A DNA stretch of 51,944 nt from Actinomycetes bacterium (GCA_021799615.1 JAJZAC010000006.1:1-51944); one strand, 5' to 3'; positions 16,869 through 26,415 are shown, counted from the first letter of the stretch. Numbers and translations: made by a program. The notes: a model not told the origin generated them from the sequence alone.

Positions 16869-17480
16869 TCAGTTGACCGACGGGTCCTCCGGATGGGCGG
16901 CGACGAGCGCCCACCGCCCGCCCTGGCGGCGCAGGACCCGGGCCCACAGCGACCGGGGCTCGGGGTCGAGGGCGTCGCACGGCTCGGCGGGCACCACGAA
17001 CCACGACCCCGAGGCGATCTCGTCCTCGAGCTGGCCCTCGTCCCAGCCGGCGTAGCCGGCGAAGACCCGCACGGCGACCAGGGTGGGAACCGGCGGCACG
17101 GCCAGGTCGAAGGTGCCGACCGGGTCGGCGTCCCCGACCACCCGGCGCCAACCGGCGGGCGCGGTCTCGGGGTCCGGCTCCCCGGCCAGCCGACCCAGGC
17201 CCACGAGCGCGTTGGACGCCACCGGGCCCCCGCGGAAGATCTCCGCGGGTCCCGCGGCCAGCGGCCGCCACGGCGGCAGGATCTCGCCCACGTCCACGCC
17301 GCCGGGACTGTCGAGGACGACGCCGAGCGCCCCGTGCGCGCCGTGGTCCAGTATCAGCGTCACCGTGCGCTCGAAGTTGGGGTCGACCAGGCGGGGCGTG
17401 GCCACGAGCAGGTACCCGGTCAGCTCGGCAGGTACCGCCCTGCCGCAGTAGGGATCGAAGGCGCCGAAGGACGCGAGCAT
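16869..17480 (-). CDS. YqgE/AlgH family (UPF0301) protein
   Basis: LTGYLLVATPRLVDPNFERTVTLILDHGAHGALGVVLDSP...IFRGGPVASNALV...RVFAGYAGWDEGQLEDEIASGSWFVV. Confidence 0.92.
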   Translation of the reverse strand: MLASFGAFDPYCGRAVPAELTGYLLVATPRLVDPNFERTVTLILDHGAHGALGVVLDSPGGVDVGEILPPWRPLAAGPAEIFRGGPVASNALVGLGRLAGEPDPETAPAGWRRVVGDADPVGTFDLAVPPVPTLVAVRVFAGYAGWDEGQLEDEIASGSWFVVPAEPCDALDPEPRSLWARVLRRQGGRWALVAAHPEDPSVN

Positions 17481-17546
17481 TCCTGCATCTTTGCCCAACG
17501 GGCCCACACTCGCGACGGACGTGACTAGCTTCCCCGGCGGAAATGC

Positions 17547-17789
17547 GTGACGCTGGGGGCCGTGGCAGCGCGTCAGCAGCGACGAGGGCAACAGCGCCGC
17601 AGGCCGGAGCCGCCGGCCGAGCGCCGGCTGGGGCACTGGCGGGCCGACGGCGCGCCCAAGGCCCGGTACTCGACCTCGGCTGCCGCGGAGCGGGCGTCGC
17701 TGTGGGCCCGGCTGGAGCACGGCAGCGACCTCCATCCCTACCAGTGCGAGTTCTGCCGTGGGTGGCATCTGGGCAGCCGCCCCGACTGA
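17547..17789 (+). CDS. Small CxxC-containing protein
   Basis: C-terminal LHPYQCEFCRGWHLGSRPD; compact ORF divergent from yqgE. Confidence 0.55.
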   Translation: MTLGAVAARQQRRGQQRRRPEPPAERRLGHWRADGAPKARYSTSAAAERASLWARLEHGSDLHPYQCEFCRGWHLGSRPD

Positions 17790-17816
17790 TCCCGTCCGGC
17801 GGCTCCTCCCCGGCCC

Positions 17817-18263
17817 CTACTCGGCCGCGACCACCGGCACCGTCGGGGTCAGCGGGCCGGTGCAGTAGGCGCACCGGGTGGCGGCCGGCGGCACCTCGGA
17901 CAGGCAGGCCGGGCACTGCACCAGCGGCGTCTCCGCTGCCGGCCCCCTGCCCAGGCGCCGCATCAGGTGGTTGACCGGCGTGACCACGAGGAAGAACACC
18001 ACCGCCGCCACCACCAGGAACGTGACCACGGCGTTGACGAAGTCCCCGTAGGCGAACGAACTGCCGTGCAGGGTGAACGTGAAGTTCTTGAAGTCGCCGG
18101 ACGTACCGCCGATGGCGGCTACCAGGGGGGTGATGAAGTCCTTGACCAGCGCGGTGACCACGGCGGTGAAGGCGGCGCCGACGGCCACGGCCACGGCCAG
18201 GTCGACGATGTTCCCTCGCAGCAGGAAGTCACGGAATTCCTTGACGATGCCATGCGAGCGCAT
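17817..18263 (-). CDS. mscL: Large-conductance mechanosensitive channel MscL with C-terminal zinc ribbon
   Basis: KEFRDFLLRGNIVDLAVAVAVGAAFTAVVTALVKDFITPLVAAI; C-terminal CPACLSEVPPAATRCAYC. Confidence 0.95.
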   Translation of the reverse strand: MRSHGIVKEFRDFLLRGNIVDLAVAVAVGAAFTAVVTALVKDFITPLVAAIGGTSGDFKNFTFTLHGSSFAYGDFVNAVVTFLVVAAVVFFLVVTPVNHLMRRLGRGPAAETPLVQCPACLSEVPPAATRCAYCTGPLTPTVPVVAAE

Positions 18264-18353
18264 CGCACCTCCTCGTCGTGCGGGGCCGGGCTCGCCCCGG
18301 CCGACGGCGACCAGCGTAGGGGCCCACCGGGCAGGCCGCCCGGACGACCGGCG

Positions 18354-18836
18354 TCAGGTCCCGGCCCGCCCGTACACCGACGCCCGCCACCGGCCGGTGG
18401 TGGGGACCGAGCACAGGGCGGCGGCCGCGTCGACCAGCCACCGCAGGACGTCGCCGTCGGGAACGCCGTCGGGGAGTCGGACCACCAGGCCGCGCCGGGG
18501 GTGGTCCTGGACCACCCGCCACCCGGCAGGGATCCCCGGGCCGGACTGGCGGAGCCGGAGGGCGGCCCGACGGCCGGCGCCGTGCTGGATCCCCGCCTCC
18601 GCCGGTTGGACCGCGCCGCCGCGCCCCGGTCGGGACGGCACGTAGGTGGCGGTCGGCACGGCCGGGCCCACGGTGCCGAAGATGGCGAACGGCCCCTGCG
18701 GCGGCGGCCGGTCCTCGTCGGCCACCTCCGGGGAGCAGTTCACCCACCCGCCACCCGGCACACCGGCGAGAGCGGCGACGAGTGGACCCAGCTCGGCCGG
18801 GTCCACGTCGAGCTCGGCCACGGGCCTGCGGCTCAC
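18354..18836 (-). CDS. Hypothetical protein
   Basis: GTG at 18836 gives a 4-nt overlap with the upstream nitroreductase; no domain recognised. Confidence 0.5.
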   Translation of the reverse strand: MSRRPVAELDVDPAELGPLVAALAGVPGGGWVNCSPEVADEDRPPPQGPFAIFGTVGPAVPTATYVPSRPGRGGAVQPAEAGIQHGAGRRAALRLRQSGPGIPAGWRVVQDHPRRGLVVRLPDGVPDGDVLRWLVDAAAALCSVPTTGRWRASVYGRAGT

Positions 18837-19534
18837 GGGCCGCCGGGCGGTGCGAACGGGGTGCCGTCGTAGCGGTCGACGGTGGTGAAGGCCGCCACCG
18901 GCTCCCGCCGCAGCCGGGTCGACCGGTGGACGGGGTGCCCGAGGGCGATCACGCCGGCCATCACCACCTCGTCGGGCAGTCCGAGCACGGTGCGCAGGTG
19001 GGGCTCGCCCCGGACCGCCATCGTCGTGACCACGCCCCCCAACCCCTCGTCGCGGGCGGCGAGGAGGATGCTCCAGGCGAACGGGTAGACCGATGCCCCA
19101 CCCACCAGCGGGATGCGGTCGAGATCCCGGTCTACCGTGGCCAGCCGGCGCAGGTCGGCCAGGAGGACGAGCAGGACGGGCACCTCGTCGAGGTGCTCGG
19201 GGAACCCGCCGGGACCGGCGGCGGCCTGGGCGGCGAGCGCCGGCGCCGTGCTGACGGCGTCGGACTCGGCGGCCCGGTCGTTCAGCGCACCCCAGGGCGT
19301 CAGCCCGGCCGCCCCCTGGGCCAGGTACTCGTACCACCCGGCGAGGTAGGCGTCGCGCAGTGCCCGGCGGACCTCGGGACGGCGCACCACGACCACCCGC
19401 CAGGCCTGGCGGTTCCCGCCGTTCGGTGCGAAGCGGGCGGCGTCGAGGATGCGCCCCAGCACGGCGTCGTCGACCGGCTCGCCGGTGAACTCCCGGACGG
19501 CGCCGGTCGTCCGCAGGGCCTCGCCCAGTTCCAC
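18833..19534 (-). CDS. Nitroreductase family protein
   Basis: TTGAVREFTGEPVDDAVLGRILDAARFAPNGGNRQAWRVVVV...GLGGVVTTMAVRGEPHLRTVLGLPDEVVMAGVIALGHP. The track ORF (to 20065) is over-extended. Confidence 0.88.
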   Translation of the reverse strand: MELGEALRTTGAVREFTGEPVDDAVLGRILDAARFAPNGGNRQAWRVVVVRRPEVRRALRDAYLAGWYEYLAQGAAGLTPWGALNDRAAESDAVSTAPALAAQAAAGPGGFPEHLDEVPVLLVLLADLRRLATVDRDLDRIPLVGGASVYPFAWSILLAARDEGLGGVVTTMAVRGEPHLRTVLGLPDEVVMAGVIALGHPVHRSTRLRREPVAAFTTVDRYDGTPFAPPGGP

Positions 19535-19551
19535 GCCGCTCCCGCCGGTCC

Positions 19552-20034
19552 TCAGAGCTCGGCCAGCACCGAGTCGGCCGCGCTGACCGTCAGGCCAGGT
19601 CCCGGCTCGACGAACACGGCCGACACGACGCCGTCGTCGATGATCGCTGCGTAACGCTGCGACCGGATGCCCAATCCGAAGGCGGACCCGTCCATCTCCA
19701 GCCCGGCGGCCCGGGTGAACTCGCCGTTGCCGTCGGCCAGCATCAGCACCTTGTCGTCCACCTCGTGCGCCTGGCCCCAGGCGCCCATCACGAAGGGGTC
19801 GTTGACGGCGATGCAGGCGATGGTGTCGACGCCCTTCGCCCGGAGCTCGTCGTTGCGGAGCAGGAAGCTGGGAAGGTGGTAGTCCGAACAGGTCGGGGTG
19901 AAGGCGCCGGGGACGGCGAAGAGGACCACCTTGCCCGTTCCCAGCACCTCGCCGGTCCGGACGGGCTGGGGGCCCTCCGGGCCCATGGTCATCACCTGCA
20001 CGTCGGGGATGCGGTCTCCGGCGGCGATCGTCAT
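19552..20034 (-). CDS. Peroxiredoxin (Prx5-type)
   Basis: VVLFAVPGAFTPTCSDYHLPSF active-site motif; NDPFVMGAWGQAH. Confidence 0.93.
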   Translation of the reverse strand: MTIAAGDRIPDVQVMTMGPEGPQPVRTGEVLGTGKVVLFAVPGAFTPTCSDYHLPSFLLRNDELRAKGVDTIACIAVNDPFVMGAWGQAHEVDDKVLMLADGNGEFTRAAGLEMDGSAFGLGIRSQRYAAIIDDGVVSAVFVEPGPGLTVSAADSVLAEL

Positions 20035-21257
20035 GTCTCCTCCTCGGGGTCGTCGCGGTCAGCATACGGCGAGCCCGCCGGGCGCGGACCGGAGGCGACG
20101 GCCCGGCGGTGGAACACGGCGAAGAGGGACGCGCCGAGGACGAACGCCACCGCCGACCCGGCGACCAGGCCCAGCTCGGCCGCCCCCACCAGCGACGGCT
20201 GGTCCCGGTAGACGGACGTGGCTACCAGGACGGGCACGGTGAACCCGATCCCGGCCACGGCCGAGCCGCCCACCAGGTGCCGCCACCGCACCCCGGTCGG
20301 GAGGCGGGCACCTCCCAGCCGCACCGCCAGCAACGAGGCGCCGGAGATACCGAGCACCTTGCCCGCCACCCGGGCCGTCGCCACACCGGCGAAGACGCCG
20401 CCGGCGCCCGCCGGCGCCAGGACCCGCGCCGACAGGGTGAGCCCGGCGTTGGCCAGGCCGAACACGGGCAGGACCACGAAGGTCGACAGCGGCACCGCCA
20501 CCCGCTCCACCCGCCCGGCGGCCGCCGCCGGCACGAGGGCCCCGGCCGCCACCCCGGCGAGTGCCGGCTCGACGCCACCGGCCGCCAGGAGGAACCACAA
20601 GGGCAGCGACCCGACCAGGGCGGGCCAGGCCCGGTCCCCCTGCCACCGGACCCGGACCACGACGAGCACAGCAAGCACGGTGCCGGCGCCGACGAGGGCG
20701 AGGGGGTGCAGCGCCGAGGCGCCGGTCACCGCCAGGACGGCGACCGACCCCAGGTCGTCGGCGACGGCCAGGGCCAGCAACCACGCCCGCACCCCCGCCG
20801 GCACCCGCCGACCGAGCACAGCCAGAGCGGCCAGGGCCACGGCGATGTCGGTGGCGAGGGGGATCCCCCAGCCACGAACTCCGGGCTGCCCGGTGTTCCA
20901 CGCCAGGTACACGAGTGCGGCCCCCACCATGCCGCCGACCGCGCCCACGACGGGCAGGGCGGCCGCCCGCCGGTCGGCCAGTGCCCCGTCACGGCGCTCC
21001 CGACCCAGCTCCAGCCCGACGACGAGGAAGAAGACGGCCATCAACCCGCCGTTCACCAGCCCCCGGGGCGTGCCCACCTGCGCCGCCGCGCCCGGCACCA
21101 GCGACAGGCCCCGTTCCCACACGGCCGGGTACGAACCCCGGCCGGGCACGTTCGCCCACACCAGGGCGGCCACGCCGGCCACGGCCAGCAGGGCGCCACC
21201 CGCCACCTCGTCGGTGACGAACCGGCGTGCCGCCTTCCGGTCCGGACCGCCGCTCAC
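20031..21257 (-). CDS. nhaA: Na+/H+ antiporter NhaA
   Basis: FFLVVGLELGRERRDGALADRRAAALPVVGAVGGM, PLATDIAVALA, AVADDLGSVAVLAV; ATGA overlap with the peroxiredoxin. Confidence 0.93.
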   Translation of the reverse strand: MSGGPDRKAARRFVTDEVAGGALLAVAGVAALVWANVPGRGSYPAVWERGLSLVPGAAAQVGTPRGLVNGGLMAVFFLVVGLELGRERRDGALADRRAAALPVVGAVGGMVGAALVYLAWNTGQPGVRGWGIPLATDIAVALAALAVLGRRVPAGVRAWLLALAVADDLGSVAVLAVTGASALHPLALVGAGTVLAVLVVVRVRWQGDRAWPALVGSLPLWFLLAAGGVEPALAGVAAGALVPAAAAGRVERVAVPLSTFVVLPVFGLANAGLTLSARVLAPAGAGGVFAGVATARVAGKVLGISGASLLAVRLGGARLPTGVRWRHLVGGSAVAGIGFTVPVLVATSVYRDQPSLVGAAELGLVAGSAVAFVLGASLFAVFHRRAVASGPRPAGSPYADRDDPEEET

Positions 21258-21278
21258 CCGGCGGTGCCTCGCACCGGC

Positions 21279-21434
21279 TCAGGCGTCGCCGCCGTCACCC
21301 CCGTCGACGTCCACCGCCACCACCCGCTGGCACCGGGTGCACCAGGCTGCGGCATCGCCCGACGAGGGGTGGACGAGTGCGCCGCACGAGGTGCAACGGT
21401 AGATCACCGGGGACCGGGTCGACGGGCTGGTCAT
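21279..21434 (-). CDS. Small zinc-ribbon-like protein (51 aa), absent from the supplied ORF track
   Basis: Read from the minus strand: MTSPSTRSPVIYRCTSCGALVHPSSGDAAAWCTRCQRVVAVDVDGGDGGDA*, with CTSC/CTRC pairs; just upstream of nhaA. Confidence 0.65.
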   Translation of the reverse strand: MTSPSTRSPVIYRCTSCGALVHPSSGDAAAWCTRCQRVVAVDVDGGDGGDA

Positions 21435-21599
21435 GGCGGAGGAGATCTTCGCACAGGAAGCGCAACCGGCGACAGGGAGTCACCACGCCACCACGCGGAT
21501 GGGCGGACGCAGGGCGCGGCCAGGTGGGTGCGGGGCACCGGCCGGAGGTAGGGTGCAGCCGTCGGCGAGCAGTCGCCGGAGGACGCGAGCGGGGGTGGA

Positions 21600-22997
21600 A
21601 TGGGAGACGTCTTCGAGCAGCTTGCCCGGATCGTGGGCGGGGACGACGTGCTCGTCGGCGACCGTATCGACGCTGACGCCGAGCACGACGAGGCGCTGAC
21701 CGTCACGCCGGTCCGCCCTCTCGCCGTGGTCCGCCCCGGCACCACCGACGAGGTGGCCGCCATCGTGGCACTGGCACGAGCGACGGGCACCCCGCTGACG
21801 GCCCGCGGCTCGGCCACCGGGCTGGCCGGCGGGTGCGTCCCGGCCGAGGGCGGTGTCGTCGTCTCCTTCGAACGGATGGACCGGATCCTCGAGATCGACA
21901 CGGCCAACAACGTCGCCGTGGTCGAACCCGGCGTCACCCTCCGGAGCCTGGAGGAGGCTCTCACCCCCCTCGGCCTCGTCTACCCCGTCTACCCCGGCGA
22001 GCTCTCGGCCAGCCTGGGGGGGAACGTCGCCACCAACGCCGGGGGGATGCGGGCCGTGAAGTACGGCGTCACCCGCCACCAAGTCCTGGGCGTCACCGCC
22101 GTGCTCGGCACCGGCGAGGTGGTCACCAGCGGGGGCAAGTTCGTGAAGTCGACCAGCGGGTACGACCTCACCCAGCTCATCGTCGGCTCGGAGGGCACCC
22201 TGGCCCTCGTCACCCGGGCCGTCCTCAAACTGTGGCCCCGGCCGCCGGTCGCCACCACGGTCCTCGTGCCCTTCCGCACCCTCGAGGAGGTCTCGAACGC
22301 CGTCCCCCCCATCGTGGCCAGCGGGATCGCGCCCCGGGTGGTGGAGTACATCGACGTCATGTCGATGGCCGGCATCACCTCCAACGCCCAGATGGACCTG
22401 GGGATCGAGGAGTCGGTGCGCGAGGCGGCCATGGCCTACCTGGTCGTCGTGGTCGAGGGGTTTGCCGCCGACCGGGTCGAGGAGGACGTGGCCGCCCTGG
22501 CCGGGCTGGTCTCCGAGCTCGGCGCCCTCGACGTCTACGTCCTGCCCGAGCAGGCCGGCGCCCGGCTGATCGAGGCCCGGGAGCACGCGTTCTGGGCGGC
22601 GAAGGCGGCCGGTGCCGACGACATCGTCGACGTCGTCGTCCCCCGGGCGTCCATCCCCGAGTACCTGCAACGGGTCGGAGACCTGGCCGCGGCCGAGTCG
22701 TCGCTCGTGGTGGGGTGCGGCCACGCCGGCGACGGCAACGTCCACCTGTCGGTGTTCCAGTCCGATCCCGAGATCCGCCGCCGGTTGGTGCACGCCATCG
22801 TCGCTACCGGCGTCGCCATGGGCGGGGCCGTCTCGGGCGAGCACGGCATCGGCACGGAGAAGAAGCATGCGCTGGCAGAATTGGAGGACCCGGTGAAGCT
22901 CGACCTCATGCGCCGCATCAAGGCGGCCTTCGACCCCGACGGCATCCTCAACCCGGGCAAGGTGTTCGACACCGCGCCGGCCGGGAGCGCACGGTGA
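21600..22997 (+). CDS. FAD-binding oxidase, GlcD/D-lactate dehydrogenase-like
   Basis: PLTARGSATGLAGGCVP, GGNVATNAGGMRAVKYGVT, GHAGDGNVHL, GEHGIGTEKK. Confidence 0.93.
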   Translation: MGDVFEQLARIVGGDDVLVGDRIDADAEHDEALTVTPVRPLAVVRPGTTDEVAAIVALARATGTPLTARGSATGLAGGCVPAEGGVVVSFERMDRILEIDTANNVAVVEPGVTLRSLEEALTPLGLVYPVYPGELSASLGGNVATNAGGMRAVKYGVTRHQVLGVTAVLGTGEVVTSGGKFVKSTSGYDLTQLIVGSEGTLALVTRAVLKLWPRPPVATTVLVPFRTLEEVSNAVPPIVASGIAPRVVEYIDVMSMAGITSNAQMDLGIEESVREAAMAYLVVVVEGFAADRVEEDVAALAGLVSELGALDVYVLPEQAGARLIEAREHAFWAAKAAGADDIVDVVVPRASIPEYLQRVGDLAAAESSLVVGCGHAGDGNVHLSVFQSDPEIRRRLVHAIVATGVAMGGAVSGEHGIGTEKKHALAELEDPVKLDLMRRIKAAFDPDGILNPGKVFDTAPAGSAR

Positions 22998-24556
22998 ACG
23001 GCGCCGGTGCCCTCATCCGCACACTGGTGACGGCCGGCGTGGACACCTGCTTCACCAACCCGGGCACCTCGGAGATGCATTTCGTGGCCGCCCTCGACGG
23101 GGTGCCGGGCATGCGGGGCATCCTCGCCCTGTTCGAGGGGGTGGCCACCGGGGCGGCCGACGGCTACGGCCGCATGGCCGGCCGGCCGGCGGCCACGCTC
23201 CTCCACCTGGGACCGGGCCTCGGCAACGGCCTGGCCAACCTGCACAACGCCCGCCGGGCGTGGACCCCGGTGGTCAACATCGTGGGCGACCACGCCACCT
23301 CCCACACGAAGTACGACGCCCAGCTGCAGTCGGACATCGAGACGGTGGCCCGCAACGTCTCCACCTTCGTCCGCACGTCGGCGTCCACCGCCGCCCTCGC
23401 CGGCGACGCGGTCGACGCCGTCCGGGCCGCCCTCGGTCCCCCCGGCCAGGTGGCGACCCTCATCCTGCCAGCCGACGTGTCGTGGACCGACGGAGGCACC
23501 CCGGTCGACCTGCCTGGTCCCCTCGCCGCCGCCGTCGGCACCGCGCCCGATGCCGACGTGGTCGACGCCGCGGCCAAGGCCCTCCGGTCGGGCGAGCCGG
23601 CCGCCCTGCTCGTCGGCGGGCGGGCATGCCGCACCCCGCTCCTGGATCAGCTGTCCGCCGTGGCTGAAGCCACCGGAGCCAAGCTGCTGTGCGAGACGTT
23701 CCCGGCCCGCCTGGAACGGGGCCGGGGACGCCCCGAGGTCGAGCGCATCGCCTACCTGGCCGAGTTCGCCGCTATGCAGCTCGACGGCGTGCGCCACCTG
23801 GTGCTGGTGGATGCCAAGTCGCCGGTGACCTTCTTCGCCTACCCGGGCAAGCCCTCTGACCTCGTCCCCGACGGGTGCACGGTCCACCCGCTGGCCGCGG
23901 CGGCCACGGACGTGACCGCTGCGGTGGCCGCCCTGGCCGACGCGCTCGGTGCCGGCGGGGCCCGGCCGCGCCACACCGCGGCCGAGCGACCCGGCCTGCC
24001 CGAGGGGGAGCTCGACGCGGCCAAGGTGTGCCAGGCCCTCGGCGCCCTGCTCCCCGAGGGCGCCATCGTCTCCGACGAGGGCAACACCGCCGGCGTGTTC
24101 GCGGCCGGTGCCACCGCCGGAGCCCCGCCCCACGACTGGCTCACCCTCACCGGGGGCGCCATCGGCCAGGGCCTCCCGGTGGCGGTGGGCGCGGCGGTGG
24201 CCTGCCCCGATCGGCGGGTCCTCGCCCTCGAGGCCGACGGCAGCTCCCTCTACACCATCCAGGCGCTGTGGACGATGGCCCGGGAGGGCCTGGACGTCAC
24301 CACCGTCCTCCTCAACAACGGCTCCTACGCCGTGCTCAACATGGAGCTCCAGCGGGTGGGGGCGGACGCCGGCGGGCCCAAGGCCCGGGCCATGCTCGAC
24401 CTCCACCACCCGGACCTCGACTTCGTCTCGGTGGCCCGGGGCCTCGGGGTGCACGCCGAGCGGGCGACCACGGCCGAGACGTTCAACGACGCGCTGGGCC
24501 GGGCTCTGGCCACGCCGGGACCGAGCGTGATCGAGGCGATGGTCGCCCCCATGTGA
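22994..24556 (+). CDS. Thiamine pyrophosphate-binding enzyme (acetolactate synthase large subunit-like)
   Basis: FTNPGTSEMHFVAALD, ALFEGVATGAADGYGRMAGRPAATLLHLGPGL, TPP site ALEADGSSLYTIQALWTMAREGLDVTTVLLNNGSYAVLNME; GTGA overlap with the upstream gene. Confidence 0.9.
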   Translation: MNGAGALIRTLVTAGVDTCFTNPGTSEMHFVAALDGVPGMRGILALFEGVATGAADGYGRMAGRPAATLLHLGPGLGNGLANLHNARRAWTPVVNIVGDHATSHTKYDAQLQSDIETVARNVSTFVRTSASTAALAGDAVDAVRAALGPPGQVATLILPADVSWTDGGTPVDLPGPLAAAVGTAPDADVVDAAAKALRSGEPAALLVGGRACRTPLLDQLSAVAEATGAKLLCETFPARLERGRGRPEVERIAYLAEFAAMQLDGVRHLVLVDAKSPVTFFAYPGKPSDLVPDGCTVHPLAAAATDVTAAVAALADALGAGGARPRHTAAERPGLPEGELDAAKVCQALGALLPEGAIVSDEGNTAGVFAAGATAGAPPHDWLTLTGGAIGQGLPVAVGAAVACPDRRVLALEADGSSLYTIQALWTMAREGLDVTTVLLNNGSYAVLNMELQRVGADAGGPKARAMLDLHHPDLDFVSVARGLGVHAERATTAETFNDALGRALATPGPSVIEAMVAPM

Positions 24557-24572
24557 GCCGGAGGCGGTCGCC

Positions 24573-25001
24573 TCAGCCCGAGCCGGACCCGAGCAGATTG
24601 GCCAGGGCTGGGGGCATGCGTGCGGCGCGGCCCTGACCGTCGACGCAGCCGTGACGGCTCCGCGCCGTGGCCCGGGGCTCGCCGTCCACGGTGAGGAGGT
24701 ACTCGATGCCGAACGTGGCCCGGCGCAGGTCGGCCGGCCGCAGGGCCACGTCCACCACCTCGTCGAACCGCACGGCCCGGAGGTAGCTGACCTCCACCTG
24801 GAGGACGGCGATGTCGATCCCACCGGCGCGCATCTCGGCGTACGGGTTCCCGAGGGACCGGAGCCAGGCGACCCGTGCCTCCTCCAGGTAGAGCAGGTAC
24901 GAGCCGTGGTGGACCACCGCCATGGCGTCGGTCTCGGCGAACCGGGTGCGGACCGGGTGGGTGAAGGCGTAGGCGGTGGGTTCCCGGGATGGGTGGGTCA
25001 C
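24573..25001 (-). CDS. Acyl-CoA thioesterase (YbgC/4-hydroxybenzoyl-CoA thioesterase family)
   Basis: RTRFAETDAMAVVHHGSYLLYLEEARVAWLR hotdog motif. GTG 25001 preferred over ATG 25010 because TACCAT (25009-25014) sits 7 nt upstream. Confidence 0.88.
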   Translation of the reverse strand: MTHPSREPTAYAFTHPVRTRFAETDAMAVVHHGSYLLYLEEARVAWLRSLGNPYAEMRAGGIDIAVLQVEVSYLRAVRFDEVVDVALRPADLRRATFGIEYLLTVDGEPRATARSRHGCVDGQGRAARMPPALANLLGSGSG

Positions 25002-25058
25002 GCCGGGCATGGTACGCCGGTCGCCGGCGGGCGCCACACCTGGCGGTAGTGTCCGTCC

Positions 25059-26333
25059 GTGACGGGACCGGTCGGCAGCGAGCACGAACGCCGCGGGGGT
25101 CGCACCGGCCCCGGCGATCCCGGTACCACGCCCCGCTCCGGCAGTCACGTGGTGGGCGGCCTGGCCGTCGTCGTCTTCCTCCAGTGGCTGGGGGCCAGCG
25201 CCGTCATCCCCATGCTCCCCGTCTACGTGCGCAGGGAAGGGGGCAGCGTAGCGGTGGCCGGGGCGGTCATGGCCTCGTTCTTCGTCGCCGGGGTGGTCAC
25301 CCAGTACCCCGCCGGGCGGCTGGCCGACCGGTTCGGACGCCGGGGGGTGCTGGTCGGCGGCCTCGCCGTCTACGTGGTGGCCAGCGCCGCCTTCGCCATC
25401 CCCTCCAGTCCGGGCGTCGCCATCGTCCTCCGGGGTCTCCAGGGCGTGGGGGCGGGAGCGGCCGAGGTGGCCTCGCTGGCACTGGTCGCTGCCGTGGTGG
25501 CCGAGACCCACCGGGGGCGGGCGTTCGGGACCATCTACGCCGGTGCCACCGCCGGCATGGCCGTCGGTCCCCTGGTGGGCTCCGTCCTCGGCGCCGCCCA
25601 CATGGCGGTGATCTTCGCCGGCACGGCGGCGGCGTCGGCGGTGGGGATCGGCGTGGCCCTCCGCCTGCAGGTCCCGGCCCGGGCACCGGCACCCGCCGGC
25701 CGGGGCGCGGCACCCACGGTCACGGCGCCGCCCGAGATCGGGCGGACACGGCGGGCCGCCCTCGCCGGGTGCCTGTGCGCCGCCGCCGTCTTCGGCCTCA
25801 CCAGCGGCGTCTACGACACGTGCTGGACCCTCCTGCTCGACGCCCGCCACGCCGCGGGCTGGCAGGTGGGCCTGTCGTGGACGCTCTTCGCCGTGCCCTT
25901 CGCGGTGGTGACGCGGCCGGCCGGCGCCCTCGCCGACCGGCGAGGCCGGCGTCCCCTGGCCCTCGGTGGCCTGGCCGTGGCCGTCGCCCTGTGCGCCGGC
26001 TACCCCTTCATCCCCACGGTGGCGGTGCTGGTGGGACTGGGCGCGGTGGAGGCGACGGGTGTGGCCTCGGCCATGCCGGCCGTCCAGTCGCTCCTCACCC
26101 ACGGCGTCGAGCCCCACGTGAGCGGCCGCACCCAGGGCCTCTACGCCACCACCCAGACGGCGTCCACCGCGGTGGCGGCGGCCGCGGGCGGGGTGCTGTT
26201 CTCGATCGCCCGCTGGGCGCCCTTCGTCGCCGTCGCCGTCGCCTGCGCCCTGCTCGTCGTGGCCGCCGGCCTGGCCTGGCGACGCGTGCCGGATGGCGTG
26301 GCCGGCGCGCCGGCCGAGACGCCGGCACACTGA
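25059..26333 (+). CDS. MFS transporter
   Basis: Multiple TM segments; GRLADRFGRRGVLVGG motif A; second-half ALADRRGRRPLALGG. TAGTGT at 25047-25052, 6 nt before GTG. Confidence 0.93.
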   Translation: MTGPVGSEHERRGGRTGPGDPGTTPRSGSHVVGGLAVVVFLQWLGASAVIPMLPVYVRREGGSVAVAGAVMASFFVAGVVTQYPAGRLADRFGRRGVLVGGLAVYVVASAAFAIPSSPGVAIVLRGLQGVGAGAAEVASLALVAAVVAETHRGRAFGTIYAGATAGMAVGPLVGSVLGAAHMAVIFAGTAAASAVGIGVALRLQVPARAPAPAGRGAAPTVTAPPEIGRTRRAALAGCLCAAAVFGLTSGVYDTCWTLLLDARHAAGWQVGLSWTLFAVPFAVVTRPAGALADRRGRRPLALGGLAVAVALCAGYPFIPTVAVLVGLGAVEATGVASAMPAVQSLLTHGVEPHVSGRTQGLYATTQTASTAVAAAAGGVLFSIARWAPFVAVAVACALLVVAAGLAWRRVPDGVAGAPAETPAH

Positions 26334-26377
26334 ACGGGTTGCCGGGTTGCCGGCCCCCGCCCGACGGTGGAGCCCGT

Positions 26378-26415
26378 GGTGCCGGCGCCCCGCGGCGCCG
26401 CACCCCGCTTGCGGG
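26378..26415. terminator. Tandem hairpins in a convergent gap, possible bidirectional terminator
   Basis: GGTGCCGGCGCC-CCGC-GGCGCC(G)CACC (26378-26404, one bulge) partly overlapping CCCGC-TT-GCGGG (26404-26415). Confidence 0.4.
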
